DNA of 64,000 nucleotides from Clavulina sp. PMI_390 (Eukaryota; Basidiomycota; Agaricomycetes; Cantharellales; Hydnaceae), in contig WIDE01000007.1 in NCBI GenBank assembly GCA_015039315.1, positions 62,001 through 126,000 on the forward strand, written 5' to 3'. Positions 22,494 to 36,340 of this stretch are shown piece by piece; position 1 is the first letter of the stretch; every line of letters begins with the position of its first letter. The notes beneath the pieces are model-generated. The model did not search any database, had not been told where the DNA came from, and was given only the letters and a program-made list of their open reading frames with translations. A program made the translations under genes and the position numbers.

Positions 22494-22876
22494 AGCGAGG
22501 CTTTGGGGTACACAAGGTATTATGAGATGCGATGTAGAAGACAGAGGTAGGGGAACACCGGCACCTTTAAGTGGTTTTGCGGCTTCTGACGTCGAGAGCA
22601 AATATATACGTTAACGGATTCAAGGACGCGTGATTGGCGAGATCGAGGGTCTGAAACAAGCTAATGGGTGGTATTTCTAGAGCACCACGGCGAAAGCAGA
22701 AAGGTATGGCCGATATCCTTGTGTGCAGGAGCGCACCAACAAACAAACGGAGAGGGCACGAGGCCGCGTGACGTGAGTGACGGTGCGTGACAAAGCTCAT
22801 CAGAGATCCATCCATTTTTCGCGTGAGTGCATTTAACCGTCTCTCCGAGTACTTGAGCACCAACGCGATACGTAGT
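22494..22876. promoter_or_regulatory. Bidirectional promoter kinesin / thymidylate synthase
   Basis: 383 bp between divergent starts. Just after the kinesin start the open frame continues upstream without a recognisable domain, so I treat it as leader. The segment ggcacgaggccgcgtgacgt holds an ACGT core near 22770. The match to yeast MCB boxes (ACGCGT) occurs inside the thymidylate synthase coding region, not here. Confidence 0.45.
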
Positions 22877-23859
22877 ATGTCTTCAATCGTGCCCGAAGCC
22901 GCTCAGCATGAAGAGCAACAGTATCTTGGTCTTATCAGACGCGTCATGGCTGATGGCGCGACGCGTCCAGATCGCACAGGAACGGGCACCATCTCCATTT
23001 TTGCGCCTCCCTCGTTCCGCTTCTCGCTCAAAGACAACATACTCCCTCTCCTCACCACAAAACGCGTCTTTTTCCGAGCGGTTCTCGAGGAACTGCTCTG
23101 GTTCGTCAACGCGGACACGGACTCGACCCACCTCTCGGACCGCGGTGTGAAGATTTGGGACGGCAATGGAAGCCGAGAATTCCTTGACAAACGCGGACTC
23201 TCGCATCGGCGCGTCGGCGATCTTGGCCCGGTCTACGGGTTCCAGTGGAGACATTTCGGCGCAGAGTATGGGTCTGCTGGTGATGATTACTCTGGCAAGG
23301 GAGTCGATCAGCTAAAGGAGGTGATCCGAAAGATCAAAGAAGACCCTACAGACCGCCGGATTATCATGAGTGCTTGGAATCCTGCAGGTATGCCCATTGC
23401 CTTTCCCCCATCTCCATCGAGTCGCTATCTAAATAATTCATCCTACACCCAGATCTACCCTTGATGGCGCTCCCTCCATGCCACATGTTCTGCCAATTCT
23501 ACGTCCACCTCCCTTCCAACCCAGATGAGAAACCAGGTCTTTCTTGTCTGATGTACCAACGCTCCGCCGATCTGGGCTTGGGTATCCCCTTCAACATCGC
23601 ATCCTACGCTCTCCTTACCCACATGATCGCGCGTGTTACTGGAACTGAGGCCCACGAGCTGATTATCCAGCTTGGTGATGCTCACGTCTATCGCGATCAC
23701 GTCGATGCTCTGAAGACACAAGTCGAGAGGGAACCTCGCCCGTTCCCAAAGCTTCGCTGGGCACGAGATGTGGAGGATATCGATGATTTCAAATATGAGG
23801 ATTTTGTTGTAGAGGGTTATTCCCCTCACGGGAAACTGGACATGAAGATGAGCGTGTAG
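22877..23859 (+). CDS. Thymidylate synthase
   Basis: Makes dTMP from dUMP using methylene-tetrahydrofolate. The ATG at 22877 ([20 protein letters not shown]) is the first in frame; the open frame upstream starts with a GTG and is probably leader. Two exons: 22877-23387 and 23453-23859. Signatures seen are [64 protein letters not shown], the catalytic Cys in [11 protein letters not shown] (codon at 23479), [30 protein letters not shown] and the C-terminal MKMSV. About 300 residues, full length for the family. It is not fused to DHFR. Confidence 0.97.
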
Positions 23860-24092
23860 CGTTAGAGCATTTCACCGAGTCTCTGCAGTCGCATCCGATT
23901 GTCAGATCCTTGCTTGGACATTTGATTGCCACTAGTATATATGTATATCTTGTTTCTTGTTTGTCTGTAGTTGAACCCGCTTTCGTACGCTATCCTTATC
24001 TCATTCTCATATACCCCAGGATAATAAGCAGCGTCGTGTCACGGTTTCAGGATCTCGGTAATTTTTGTGACAGCTGATTCCTCTCATTCACT

Positions 24093-26142
24093 ATGGCCGA
24101 TGCATTCTCCACCCAATCTGCGGAAATCATCCACAGGCCAATCGAAATCGACGCCATCGAGAGCCCTGAAGATCTAAACTCTACGCTAGAAGAAGTCTAC
24201 GAGATAAACGAGACAGTTGCTGAACTGGAAAAGCATTCTTTCGGACGAGTCAGCTTCCTGTACTAGACCAACTCTTATGCTTGTCTAATCATTTTCAACT
24301 CTCTGATTGGAATTAAAGGTTGCGCTCCAATTTCCCGATGAGCTATTACCTTATTCCGTCCCGATCTATCGAAGTCTCAAAGCGAAACTCCCCGCGATCG
24401 AGTTCTATGTGATGGCGGACACCACTTATGGAAGGTCAGCACTACTGCACTATAAGCAGGAAAAGCTCGCTGACTGACTTGGCTTGTAGCTGCTGCGTAG
24501 ACGAAGTTGCGGCCCAGCATGTCGATGCTGATGCAGTTGTCCACTATGGTCATGCCTGCCTTTCTCCGTAGGTAACGATGAACTTTCATACCCCTTGCTC
24601 TCGGATATGCTGAAAAATGTGCTAGGACGACGAGACTTCCATCCTTTTATGTCTTCCCTCGAAAAGCCATAGATGCGGTGGCTTGTGCGGAAGCCTTGCG
24701 AGATGCTCATCGCAATCTCGAGCAACAGCCAACAAGCCTTGTCATTATACTAGATCTTGCCTATCATTATAAAGCAGGTATGAACAAGTCATACTTCTCA
24801 GGTAAGAATCCAGCTGAGCGACCGGTCCTCCCGTAGACCTCCTCCGAACATCACTGGAAAAGGAACTATCACCAGAGCTCAAGATCCACATGTGGACACT
24901 CCCAGATCGATTTATCCCGCCTCAGTCAACCTCGTCGTCCCAAGGAGCAGCAGTGGCCAATCGTCACCGCTTACCAAGTGTTCTCTTACCCAATGAATGC
25001 GTGATCTACTATATTGGCGGAGAAAGTCTCGCATTAAACAATATTCTACTCACGAATGGCCAGACCACTGTGAGTACTCAAGTCAAAACGTCTCGCTCAT
25101 TCCAGCCTCAACAATCCATCTGCGTAGGTTTTCTCATACGATCCAGCATCAAGATCAACCCGCCTTGAATCGCCAAAGTCAAATCGCCTGCTCATGCGAC
25201 GTTATGCTGTGGTCCACAAAGCACGAGATGCCGACGTTTTTGGAATCCTTGTAGGAACGCTAGGAGTCGGCAAGTGCTAATGACCCTCTTCTCCCCAACG
25301 GGATATAGGCTCATATTCTCTGCAGCTCAGTATTTGCCCGTAATCAACTTCCTCAGAAAAGCAATTGCTAGAGCCAGGAAAAAGTCATACACTGTTAGCG
25401 TTGGAAAATTGAATCCAGCCAAGTTGGGCAACTTCATGGAGATCGAGTGCTTCGTTCTTGTTGCATGTCCAGAGAATAGCATCATTGATGGAAAAGTAAG
25501 ACAATGAAAACCTGACTATGGCCTTATTGGTTGCTGAGAACCTATGCTAGGACTTTCTCCGCCCAATCATCACACCTCATGAGCTACTCGCTACTCTGGA
25601 CCCGGAGTTCGAGTGGGGCTTGGAGTATACACTCTCATTCACTGACGTCCTTGCTCAAGGTGTGATTGGGGCATTTTCTGACCTCATTCTTCTCGCTCAC
25701 AGTATGCGTAGCTTCACAGACAGATACAGTCGACCCACCTCCCAATGATGATGATGATGACCAGCCGACATTCTCATTGGTCAGCGGTACTTATCGGCAT
25801 GCCAAGAACTACGGACCTGGACGCGGTATGTACCCTCGGGGCATGCTTTACCGGATTCTGACCCTTCTTTGTGACGGCTTAGATATGTCGCTTGATGGAT
25901 CATCTACAACTGTAGCTACTCGATCCTCCGATAGATCGTTGACCCTTGCCCGGGAGAGCGCAGCTGGTATGTCCTCCCTCATGATTGACCTCTCCGCTAC
26001 ATCCTCAACTGTGATCCATGAAGGTATCTTCTTACAAGCCCGCACCTTCCGTGGACTGGAACAAAACATTGGGCAGGATGCACCCAGTATCCTCGAGCAA
26101 GGTCGTTCAGGTGTTGCACAAGGGTACGGCGAGGCAAGCTGA
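24093..26142 (+). CDS. DPH2: Diphthamide biosynthesis protein 2
   Basis: Partner of Dph1 in the Fe-S radical enzyme that starts diphthamide formation on elongation factor 2. The ATG at 24093 ([16 protein letters not shown]). Motifs in order: [74 protein letters not shown] and [18 protein letters not shown]. Three cysteines at the positions used for the iron-sulfur cluster in the yeast protein are present (SCC, HAC, VAC). The C-terminal part carries an Asp run (NDDDDDQP) and ends [14 protein letters not shown]...[13 protein letters not shown]. Many small introns interrupt the gene. The protein is cytosolic. Confidence 0.93.
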
Positions 26143-26401
26143 GGAGATGGAGAATTAAAATGTAGTGCATTGAAACGTCTGGATAAATAATTACTGCATC
26201 AATAGCAAATAATGAGATGGTCTATGATCAGACACAAACACGGGAACAGAACAACAAAGTAGATGTTGTAAGATGGGATAGGTTTGTGACCATAGTCCTC
26301 GGCATGGTGCAAGATCCTATCATGATGTAGAAATACAGAGTGCATGCGGACGGGTATGAATATTAATGAAACAAAGCCCAAGACAGAACCAATGCGGACG
26401 C

Positions 26402-29175
<2,774 letters not shown>

Positions 29176-29713
29176 CACAGATTCCAGTAGGATAGCGCGA
29201 CGATGTGCCTTAGAAGAGATGGAGTGGTCACAAAACCCCAAGGATAGAAGAAAACAGCGCGATGTTGGGTCGCTCAACACGGTCGGGCAAACAACGTCAA
29301 ACACAAGCCTACAACGAATATTAGGAGACATTCTCAAGGCCTCAGACGTGATTATGCGATCATTATTCTCCCTTTCAAACTTCAAATAATCTGGAATATT
29401 TATTCTGGCAGGGTCGCGCTATCATTTTTCCGAATCATGCGCTCCTAACTGACTGGTCGCTCCTTTACACCGTTGGGCACGTCACTTTTCGACCCCCCAC
29501 GGCGCGCTGGAGATTATGATAACCCCGTAGCATTCCGATGAACATACAACTTGATCCCCGTACAGCTACTTCCGCGGAGACTAAGGACACCCCATGGGAA
29601 TTAGGCTGAGAGCTGCGGAGAGATTGGCGGGAATGAAAGGCATTAATCTCGTTATCTCGACAGCGAATGAGCGCTCTCCACCCAGTAACTCACCATCTGA
29701 CCTGCTTGTAACA
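29176..29713. other. Intergenic region upstream of NIMA-family kinase
   Basis: Holds the kinase 5' leader/promoter and the 3' UTR of SDHAF4. A short pyrimidine-rich and AT-rich segment lies near 29390-29420. No gene is seen. Confidence 0.45.
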
Positions 29714-30085
29714 TCAAAAATCGGTCACTTTGCCGCCGAAACTCCAGTCGGAACCTGGCCGAACGGGTTCTCTTTTGGGCCCACCACGTTCCCCAGTGAC
29801 AGGATTCACCTCCCCTTCGAACTCGGGCTGGGGCTTCTTCCTCGCATCCGGGTGCAATTCTTTTGTTTGGTTCGAGGACGACGTTGTGGGCTGGCTGGTT
29901 GTAGTCTTGACGGTAGCCGAAGGTCTTTGCGCGTTTTTAACAAGTTCCTCGAACTCTTTTTGTTCAGTTGCTGGCAACGGAGGGGGCCCAGGCCTCGAAA
30001 TAGGAGGAGGCCGGATAGCTTGGAGCCGGATCCGAGTTGAGAAGGTGCGTTGCGCGATCTTGGCAATGGGCATGTTTCCAATCAT
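29714..30085 (-). CDS. SDHAF4: Succinate dehydrogenase assembly factor 4 (Sdh8)
   Basis: Small mitochondrial matrix chaperone that binds flavinated Sdh1 before assembly of complex II. Single exon, 123 residues. The basic, Arg-rich N-terminus (MIGNMPIAKIAQRTFSTRIR) is a presequence. The conserved C-terminal signature is intact: EFEGEVNPVTGERGGPKREP, then GSDWSFGGKVTDF at the very end. The middle is Pro/Thr/Ser-rich linker. The start could be Met1 or Met5. An intron after a short upstream exon cannot be excluded. Confidence 0.9.
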   Translation of the reverse strand: MIGNMPIAKIAQRTFSTRIRLQAIRPPPISRPGPPPLPATEQKEFEELVKNAQRPSATVKTTTSQPTTSSSNQTKELHPDARKKPQPEFEGEVNPVTGERGGPKREPVRPGSDWSFGGKVTDF

Positions 30086-31902
30086 TCTGTTGATAAGTGT
30101 TGACGAGCTCTCGCGCTCATGCTGAATACCACAATTCGTTTCGTTGATAGGCTTCGATACGACTCGTTACCGAATGGAAGTCGCTTCTATATCGGCTATA
30201 ATTTACGACATTTCATATTATTTTTCCACTCTATCCTCGTGATTAGTCGCTACTCGAGACCTTAACCACTTTAAAATGGGTTCTGACCACCTCCATGATA
30301 TTCAGTCGACGGCATAATTGCGCCCCATCATTTCTTATCGAAGAGATTTTCGTATTCAATGCAGCCGGAATTGGCTCTCGTGCGCCAACCCAACTCCTAG
30401 GGCCATACAACCAATCCCTGCTTGTCCATAGCTCAGCTAATATTTTGCACCGTCCCCAGTCCTTGGAACTCCGTTGTGGCGAATCTGCTGCCTATTTTGA
30501 CCGTTGCGGTGTCGGACATCGGCTGTGAAATCTAGCCACCCTCATACCTCGCCCTCTACTCACGTCCCACATCATCGGTCTGTAGATCGCCCCAAACTCG
30601 CAATAGTCGGCACCCTGGAAGGCCAATTATCGCCTGGATGTCATCTAAGCGTGTGTAGCAGCCTTGCGGCATAAGTAGAGTCATCTTTGACTCTTCCCCG
30701 CCCGACCCTTCAGCTCTAGAGTTGTCAACTACCAACCCCCTCACTATTCAGCACCCCCGCCTGTCTTGTGCGTCTTGAATGGCTTCATACCGAAACATGC
30801 CCTAACTGAGATGCATTTTTTTGGCCATATAGAGAACTATGTGCTTCATTATCGTTCAGTACAGACAATATGCTTGCGGCCATGCCATCCCTGTTCGCCG
30901 CCAACGCGTACGTCCTTTCTATCCCGGAATATCCTTTCCCTTCTTCGATGAATCATCGGACTCAATCGTGCGCCACCTATCGTAATTAGGTCGACTGCAA
31001 TGATGGCCGTAGCTGCGCCTGCTCGACGAGTCATATCGAGCCTTGTATAGACTGCTCTACTCGCCATCGTCAAAAGTCAGTCCCTTCTTCATCCTCGCCG
31101 GCCTGGCACCCATCGTTCTCGATGCCCGGCCTGCGACCAGGAGCTCTTCTTACCCCGTACTCTGACAGCTCACTTATTCATCTCCGTCACTATCACTTCG
31201 CCGATGAACGTCTTCGCCCCTTTCCCGGTTAGCCTAGCTTCCCCGCACAATCTCGTCACCGAATTATCACCAGAATTCTGCACCGAACATCCGCACTAAA
31301 TGTATTTTTTCTCTTGACCACGCCGGTCTTTACACTTTTCGTCGTTTTCGCCAATATTACTGCCAATTTGCGCCACAAAGGTTCACCATCTTATTGTGCC
31401 ACGTTCATCGTCGTGACGCGCAGCATCTGCTTGACAACTTCCCTATACACATATCATGCGCTGTGCGCGGAGCCAATGGTCGTCTAGATTGTTGACAGGC
31501 CACGCCGCAAACTCGCGTCTGAACGAAGCCTCTTAAGCCAGCATTCCGAAGCCTTGAATCCATGTGTAGCCCCTGACCGAAGATCTCATCTCAGGGGCTC
31601 CCCAGAATGCTGTTTCCATGCTGTACGTTATCAATGACGCTCCGAAAGATGGGCGCCTTTCGAGTCCTCTGGAAGATTCCACTTCGGACGTGGGCACGCC
31701 GTGACGGCACGTGTGGAATTGAAAAGAAATCGGGATTTGTTGACTAACTTGACCGAGCAGACATTATTATACAAAATGACGGGAGGCGCGGCAGGGGAGG
31801 GACATGTCAGGGCAACGTCATGCCCGCAAAAACTTGCTTCTCGCACGCCAATTTCGATCAGATACTGCCCCCCCAACTCGGGCCGCCTGCACAGCCGTGT
31901 CA
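30086..31902. other. 1.8-kb region without a recognised gene
   Basis: Located between the start of SDHAF4 and the 3' end of MsrA. The plus strand is pyrimidine-rich over about 30,300-31,500. Open frames are short and match no family I know. The longest curious one runs from 30990 to about 31231 on the plus strand after an AG acceptor-like site; it starts with a Cys-rich stretch (VDCNDGRSCACSTSHIEPCI) but has no ATG in frame at its 5' end. It may be a leader or non-coding transcript, a fast-evolving small gene, or decayed DNA. Confidence 0.4.
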
Positions 31903-33591
31903 TCACCAGTGAAGCCTGTGCGTGGGGCATTGATATCCGTCCGGGTTCTAATGGAAATAGAAATAGTTAGATTGCGTGAACTTCCCCAATCGCCCCGTTC
32001 ATCAACGACGAGATCTGCCAGGAGCCCTGGCAGAAGTCTTCTCGCACCGGCAAGTGGGCTACCACTTGCTAGACCGCAGAATAGGGGGCGATTCTTGCTA
32101 ACAATTAAGGGTAGCAGAGGACTTACAGCGAAGAGGTACATCTGGTGGTACCTATTTGGTGACAAGTGATGGCAGAATAGAAGATCGGGGAGTAACGAGG
32201 GTACCGAGCTGTCAGTTCTGTGCGCCAAATGAAACGGGGTAGGCCAGACATCCTCAAGGGGCGTTCATGACCGAGCGCGAGAGCCCGACCCCCCAAGAAG
32301 CAAGGAAGCAAAGAAGCACGACATTGAAGAAAAAAGATATGGCTCACTTCTCGGCGCTCCACCAGGGACCAGCTTCGACGATTGCGGTAACAATTGACTC
32401 GCCCTTGGGTGAGAAATATTGCTCCTGCACCTCCTTGGTCACTTGCTCCGCGATGGCTTTCTGTTCGGGGGTTGAATAAAAGATACCGGACCGATATTCT
32501 ATTCATATTGAGGAGATAGCCTGAGTGTCAAGGGAATTTCCAGCTGTCTAAATCGGGCAAGGAGTTACTTACGGGTCCCTCTATCATTGCCCTGGCGATT
32601 CAGAGTCGTGGGGTCGTGGGTACGGTAGAAAAACTCAACCTATGCGCAACACAGTCCCATGCAATAATCAACGAAGGGGTTTTGAATACGTAAAGACGGA
32701 ATTAATGCCCCATGAGGCGGGTCGCAATCAGAACAAAAGTGATTGAGTCAGCGAGCACGAGAATAGCTCGATAACCGGGGAGATGACGAACCAACTCGGC
32801 GTACGACACCTTGCTTGGGTCAAATTCCACGCGACAGGCCTCGGCGTGGCCAGTCGACCCCGAGCAAACCTGACGATAATTGGGATCTGTGGCATTTCCC
32901 CCAGTATATCCAACCTCCGTCTTAATATCAACTTCCTTGTAATATTTCTGGAAGACTAGATGAATGATTGGATGGATGGTGTGCGCAACAAGGAGTCAGT
33001 CTCGCAAAGCTCTGACGCAGGAAACGAGATGTAGTAGTCAAAACGAGAATCTCGGAGCCACTGCCGACGGTTGCAACTGGCGAGAGGATCCACGGAGCCA
33101 CGCCACATCCCAATAGGGCATCGATATGTTATACATCTTGGCGTAATTACCCCGGAAAGGCCCGATTGACGTATAATAGTTCGTATAGAGAAGAAAGCTC
33201 AACACGTACTGTGCTCAGTGCCCCAGAAGCATCCGTTCGCAAAGACCGCGACCTCTATGTCAAACAAGCATATAGCAAGAAGCGAAAGACATCGATGTTA
33301 GTCCAGGTTCAAGATCCGTAGCCGCATTTGTCGCTGGCTTGGTCATAGCGAGTTGATGCTCATGTCGCATACTGATGGTGGCGATGACGCGGCGTTGAGA
33401 GATAGGGCATACTAACCAGTGGAGGACTCGGGAGCAAGCTTGGCCTCAAGGGCAGACTTGACGGTGGCTTTGGGTGGAGAAGGCATAAAGTGCGATGCTG
33501 CAGATAGAGTGGAGGGAGATGTGAAGAGTGCTCTGCGAAGTACTCCGAACATGAGGTATATGACGAGCGTTCCAACGATCAATCGGAGCAT
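31903..33591 (-). CDS. MsrA: Peptide methionine sulfoxide reductase A with N-terminal membrane anchor
   Basis: Repairs methionine-S-sulfoxide in proteins. Exon 1 (33591-33417) encodes a hydrophobic segment ([20 protein letters not shown]) and a linker. Splicing then joins APESST to [16 protein letters not shown], which has the catalytic Cys. Later exons: [17 protein letters not shown] with [20 protein letters not shown] and [56 protein letters not shown] to [17 protein letters not shown]; and [14 protein letters not shown] ending at 31903. C-terminal Cys for recycling are present. The join between GTEHS and KYYKE is unresolved and may need a micro-exon within about 32950-33180. An alternative ATG is at 33651. 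The anchor suggests a membrane or mitochondrial form. Confidence 0.87.
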
Positions 33592-34450
33592 GAAAAACTC
33601 CAACTCCTCGGTCCCGTTCTCTTTCTCCGATGTTCTATGCGTAGTAAGCAACGACTATTGTCGAAGTACAGCTTTATGATGGCGTTATGTCTCGTTGGTC
33701 GATGCGCTGACGAGCTCCGCGCCCACGGATGGCCGCGGCGTCGGGAAAAAAGTCGTACAAATTTTCATTTTGTCAGCACTCATCGGCCCTGTCCTGGAAT
33801 GCACGTCCGATGTGATAGCTATGAGACCAGGCATCAAGGGCACATTTTTAAACCATCATGACCATCCGCTCATCAAGGCCATATGAAATCAGTGCAGGAA
33901 TGACTCTGTTCATCATCAGCAAATGAAATCCGGCCAATGTCGGAATCGTGAAGTCATGGGATGAGAATATGCCATGTTGATGATGAGGTGATAACTACGA
34001 TGAACAGACAGACAGGTACCATGTAGGTATATAATGAGCCCCACCATGAAAGAACGAGAGAGAAAAAAGCGAGGAAACGAGGGAGAGCAGCAGTCCAATC
34101 CGGTATCTGAGAAAGTGTGGCGGGGTACTCGGATGCATGTGGGATGCACGTACAGACAGATGCGCTGTGAAAGAGAGCAACCAAAAGCAAAGCGAGCAGA
34201 AAAGAGTGAAATCGCCGGGTAACCAATAATTATTTACACGAGGGGGGACAATGATTGGCCACGTAGACCACGCGACAGGGAGCCTGTCACGCCATTGTCC
34301 CGCAATCGTGGGGGGCACGCGAAAGGGAGAATCCGATTAAGGGAGAATGAAAACTTAATGAAGGTGAAGCATCAGGAGAGATAAAGACACGTTGGCAGAC
34401 GCAGAGATGACAGCATGAGGAAGCGGACTGGTATACACGCTGAGAACATT
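33592..34450. other. Intergenic region between MsrA and G-alpha gene
   Basis: Upstream region of MsrA and 3' flank of the G-alpha gene. The plus strand is A/G-rich around 34,040-34,210. No gene or repeat is recognised. Confidence 0.4.
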
Positions 34451-36165
34451 TTACAAGAGACCACAATCCCGCAGATGAATCTGCAGCAGGATGTCCTGGA
34501 TGGCGTTCAGGACGACTAAAAGGACGGGTATTGAGTGATTTGCATGGCGCAGAAGGAAAGGAAGAAACTAACAGGTGATCTGTTTTGTGTCAGTCGCGCA
34601 AGTGTAGTGCGCGTAGATCTGCTTCGATGCTGACTGGTTCAGCGACACGAAGCGGTGCAGGAGGTAGTCGCAAGCCCGGTCGTAGCTGTGAGGCAAGGCT
34701 TGGTTAGCAGGTCAATGGCGTAGTGTCAGAGAGGTGTGCTCACTCTGGGCCGCCATTGTAGTCGGGGAAGTAGTGTTGGAGAGGGGATATCGGCAGCTTT
34801 TCGGCGAACAGGTCGATCTTGTTCAAGAAAAGGATCTACGTTGGGGAAATGAAAGGTTGTGAGGGGCAACGCTCCGGAAGATCACGGCAACAGTTGCACC
34901 ACTTACGATAGATGTCTTGACAAACCACCTCGAGTTGCAGATGGAGTCGAACAGAGTGAGGGCTTCTTGCATTCGGTTCTGTGGAGCGCAAAAGCGGAGA
35001 GGCGATCAGGAAACCGCGCATGAAATACACCACCGCCAAACTAGTGGCTTTCATAAGTGGAGTAATAAATGAGCGAAAACTCACGACGCTCTCATCTTCG
35101 TAAAGCATCTGGTCGTACTCGCTCAATGAGACGAGGAAGACCAGAGCGGTGACGTTCTCGAAGCAGTGGATCCACTTCTTTCGCTCTGACCGCTGTCCAC
35201 CGACATCGAAGATCTTATAGGTCAGGTCACCAATGAGGAAGGTGGTTTCAGTGATACCCGTGGTCTTGACACGGGATCGCAGGATATCTTGGTCGGAGGG
35301 CAGGTAGTGAGGGTGGGCCATGCGGTCGATCGAATTGAAGTAGCTGTAGGCATGACAGGGTCATTGCAACACAAAGGGAGCGGGGGGAGCGGGAATCAGA
35401 AGATGTTCACAGGGACCAAACGTTTCAAGTGGCAAAACATTTAACACTCACTACACCGCGGAATCATTGAGCTGGAATTCACGGGCTCGGCGGACAGCTT
35501 CCCTGATGTTGCCGTCGTTCCACAGACCACGGACGGCGTCGCTGATGTCGGGGTGAAGGGTGTCGCTTTCTATTTGCCCTGGAAGGCTCATGATGATCGC
35601 GGCGCGGCCATCGTTACTCGGATCAATGCTAACTCCGAGAAGCGGAAGAGCTTCCAAGATGGCGCGCATGGACTGGATGGTGTTCGAGTACTAGAGAAGA
35701 GGAAGGGTTTTTACAGTGCATCCAGCGCATAGTGAGACAAGGGAAGGGCAGGCACCGAGCTGGCGCAAAACCAGACGGAGTAATATTTGGAGCAAATACT
35801 TACGATGATTTCCTTGTACGAGTCTCTCTCTTGATCGGTATACGCACCCTGGTGCATAAGCTTCATCTGCTTGAGCACGGTGGACTGTGGGGGTTTAAAG
35901 GGCCAAAATGAGCGAACGACTCGGGTTGGACAGTAACAGCGGCAACACACCTTTCCAGATTCACCAGCACCCAAGAGCAGCATCTTAATTTCATTGCGAG
36001 CGTTGGCACGGTCGCGCTTTAGCTGGTTCTCGATTTCGTCGTTGCCTGATAGTCCAGGGAAACCGTAAGCTGACTGTTTGTGGAGACGCAGCGCTGGGTC
36101 GGGCGGCATGGATACTTACGGGCCTTGGCCTCGAGGTCAACGTTAGAAGATTGTGCACAACCCAT
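34451..36165 (-). CDS. Heterotrimeric G-protein alpha subunit
   Basis: Signal-transducing GTPase at the plasma membrane. Start at 36165. The N-terminus MGCAQS has Gly2 for myristoylation and Cys3 for palmitoylation. Motifs: G1 [12 protein letters not shown] spanning an intron, [10 protein letters not shown], switch [10 protein letters not shown] with its Arg, G3 [18 protein letters not shown]4 NKIDLF and G5 TCATDT. The C-terminus is [11 protein letters not shown], with Cys at -4 as in Gi-like and fungal group I subunits. Several introns interrupt the gene. Probably acts in pheromone or nutrient signalling; which fungal subgroup it belongs to needs a tree. Confidence 0.95.
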
Positions 36166-36340
36166 AGCGTTAACAAGGGAAGGGATAAAACTTAGAGCAA
36201 ACGAGGGGGAAAGTGGGTGAAGAGAAAGGTGCTGCTCGCCTAAGCGCCGCGGAACAAACAAACACAATTTGATCGTAATTCAATGGTATCTAGGCCCAAA
36301 AAAGGCTCCGAATTGTCTCTCCCAAATCCCTCCGAACAAC

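Noticed and set aside
22787..22876. N-terminal extension of thymidylate synthase as a mitochondrial presequence
   Set aside because: The extension begins with GTG, not ATG. The first in-frame ATG is 22877 and gives a standard-length enzyme.
30766..31073. Candidate gene beginning MLAAMPSLFAANA at 30870 spliced to the Cys-rich frame at 30990
   Set aside because: The 38-nt first exon leaves a phase that does not enter the Cys-rich frame; the frame it does enter stops within about 20 codons.
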